Source: a virus
IMG/VR virus record: IMGVR_UViG_3300019999_000023
Location: 1-20,850 of that record
Strand: one strand, 5' to 3'
DNA: 20,850 bases
Under the pieces are notes generated by a model. That model saw only the letters and a program-made list of their open reading frames with translations, ran no database searches and was not told where the DNA came from. This document shows, piece after piece, positions 20,401 through 20,850 of this stretch. The stretch's first letter is position 1. Each line of letters begins with the position of its first letter. Position numbers and translations under genes: made by a program.

Positions 20401-20850
20401 CCAAGCGAACTACCAGTTCACGTCTGGTCCTACCGACACCGTCGGTCTAACGCTAGGGACGTGGGGGTCGGGGTGGTCGGCCAATAGCGTCTACGACGTG
20501 TTCGCCACTCTAAGCGGCGGCGTGCCGGTACTCTGCACAGGGCCTGCATGGACGGATTCTAATACAAGAACGTCCGCCGGGAGCCTTGCTAGATACAACG
20601 GCGAATACACGAACAGCAACGCATCGGCTATGACATGCAGAACATCAAATTCGGCGACGATAAACGTGGCACAATATGAGGCAACCTACCTTGGCACAAT
20701 AGCGACCGACGCTGCTGGAAAATTGGAGTTCACACCACAAACGTCAACAAGTTGCGGTGGTCCATGTGGCCCGAATTATCTATATGTTTGGAACGAATTT
20801 AATAGACACATGACATATGCCTATGAGTTCGACAACACGCCCGGCACCTC
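17438..20850 (+). CDS. Large exported tail spike with pectate-lyase-fold domain (partial)
   Basis: An open frame from GTG 17438 runs to the window edge with no stop (1137 full codons), eight bases after AAGG-type sequence at 17425-17429. The N-terminus PHPRVFAASFAALLLLSQGA ending LAQG is a signal peptide, supporting the GTG. Residues ~25-230 are Gly/Thr/Ser-rich repeats. Residues 232-285 (ALTGDITTAGGTLATVLATV ... SIPTFTSNGKGLMTAS) and 882-930 (ALTGDITTASGSCATTLANT ... IPIFTVDAKGRLTAASS) are two copies of a common tail-fibre repeat that bracket the enzyme. From ~300, YATNYGVKCDGVTDDTSALQ starts a pectate-lyase-superfamily beta-helix (glycan depolymerase fold). The C-terminal part beyond 930 is beta-rich with cysteines. 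It likely binds and cuts a surface polysaccharide. The 3' end is not in the window. Confidence 0.8.
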   Translation, partial: MPHPRVFAASFAALLLLSQGALAQGTAQSPNLFWATPVSGTGYLTLRAIGVADLAGTVSNIAADTLLGNPTGSPAAATPITILSPLVFSGTTLGLSSASTTVNGVLCTLGSSCTASASALTLTGGAVPVTLGGTGVGTFTANLPILGNGTGNLTQGTRSGSTTVFGTVSGALTNGHCVSIGASLDLVDAGGACTIGGGGGTVSAGALNQIAYYAAAGTVVSGETLLQAVNFPALTGDITTAGGTLATVLATVNSTPGSFGGSNSIPTFTSNGKGLMTASGAVTPSIPLSEITNLPRLYATNYGVKCDGVTDDTSALQTAFNAVVATGGTLEAPRGVCLVSSTVAIAPSSISVINFIGQGKGVVSTLGTEFLWTGASTTTPMFRIRNLQHSVFEAFKIQASATNPLAVGIQSEAGPSGSTGTNTYRDIIMNGTTSAIDKGFAFVEGSGGIDAGNDTSLFEKVFITNFGTAAWSFEHGESKGHNFFDCSYSAVSGTGLYGVTTALGTSTEGGSFAWYGGGGTNAHEADFYIGQPNDVLIISGGNFEGGNRFVEQPSALWNSSGSPVMLIGNRWASNNLNADGYAVKWWSGGPINLIGNIIGQDTGKALKIFQAGGPSYGTSIGNLYTSTDPNVLVGQAGQPFYWASTQDLQNNNGTRTTLQNIYGIGANTVTGLTTLTPTIGQEVIITDQTTACPPVGVAFTGGGSIKCLAWFNGTAWSTVGGPAAAAAAGTLTGSMLASGVTASSLTSVGTLVNLGLSGPINESQSIGAISTDGLLLANPTAAGAGAQKWAPRVHWTGQGWKTNATAGSQSVDFIEELQPVQGAANPTGNLVWSDSINGGAYGVLLTLPSGGGLNLNSGNYQIGGAQIAFSNIAGLEACAQLPALTGDITTASGSCATTLANTAVTAGSYGDSTHIPIFTVDAKGRLTAASSTTFSGGGGGTVTNILEHGGRLTLVASGPVMVGNTTSATSLYYAPYVSPFVSIYNGSTQANYQFTSGPTDTVGLTLGTWGSGWSANSVYDVFATLSGGVPVLCTGPAWTDSNTRTSAGSLARYNGEYTNSNASAMTCRTSNSATINVAQYEATYLGTIATDAAGKLEFTPQTSTSCGGPCGPNYLYVWNEFNRHMTYAYEFDNTPGT
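18131..18292 (+). repeat. Tail-fibre 'TGDITT' repeat, copy 1
   Basis: Codons from about residue 232 of the large spike: ALTGDITTAGGTLATVLATV, then GSFGGSNSIPTFTSNGKGLM and TASG. The second copy is at about 20081-20227. This repeat is common in phage tail fibres. Similarity is at protein level only. Confidence 0.6.
20081..20227 (+). repeat. Tail-fibre 'TGDITT' repeat, copy 2
   Basis: Codons from about residue 882: ALTGDITTASGSCATTLANT, then GSYGDSTHIPIFTVDAKGRL and TAASS. It follows the beta-helix region, so the two copies flank the enzymatic part. Confidence 0.6.

Overview
The window is a tightly packed stretch of a tailed-phage (or prophage) morphogenesis region, almost all on the + strand and read as one continuous transcription unit with overlapping or nearly touching genes. 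The gene set is that of a contractile-tailed (myovirus-type) phage: DUF2184-type major capsid protein, neck and connector proteins, a DUF3383-type tail sheath, tail tube, frameshifted tail-assembly chaperone, tape measure protein with a lysozyme domain, four baseplate genes, then large fibre/spike genes. No integrase, repressor, replication gene, tRNA, CRISPR array or attachment site is seen, so lytic and prophage lifestyles cannot be told apart. The Sec-type signal peptides, Shine-Dalgarno sites and moderately GC-rich codons fit a Gram-negative host. An alphaproteobacterial host is plausible but is only a guess.

Layout. 1-984: the end of an unknown gene, then a capsid cement (decoration) protein whose reading frame is broken near 390-400. 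998-3046: major capsid protein, an unknown conserved protein and a DUF4054-type adaptor. 3046-5576: neck/tail-completion genes (HK97 gp10-like, several small proteins, one with a signal peptide, and a neck terminator protein). 5578-8611: sheath, tube and two chaperone products made by a -1 frameshift on T TTT TTT followed by a hairpin. 8612-10552: tape measure protein. 10549-11041: two small secreted proteins on the - strand, an insertion ('moron') between tape measure and baseplate with its own likely promoter. 11109-14122: distal-tail-like protein, baseplate plug, hub and spike. 14130-20850: three proteins with signal peptides: a two-enzyme spike (TIM-barrel hydrolase plus beta-helix), a small beta-sandwich protein and a very large pectate-lyase-fold spike that runs off the window.

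The most notable points are: (i) six proteins with Sec signal peptides inside a virion operon, including all three fibre/spike proteins, which is unexpected because virion parts assemble in the cytoplasm; (ii) one Gly/Thr-rich module found four times in three unrelated structural proteins (cement, neck terminator, sheath); (iii) a secreted-protein cassette lying antisense between two tail genes with a palindrome inside its promoter; (iv) the broken cement gene; (v) the frameshift signal, which gives a second chaperone product that ordinary gene calling misses.
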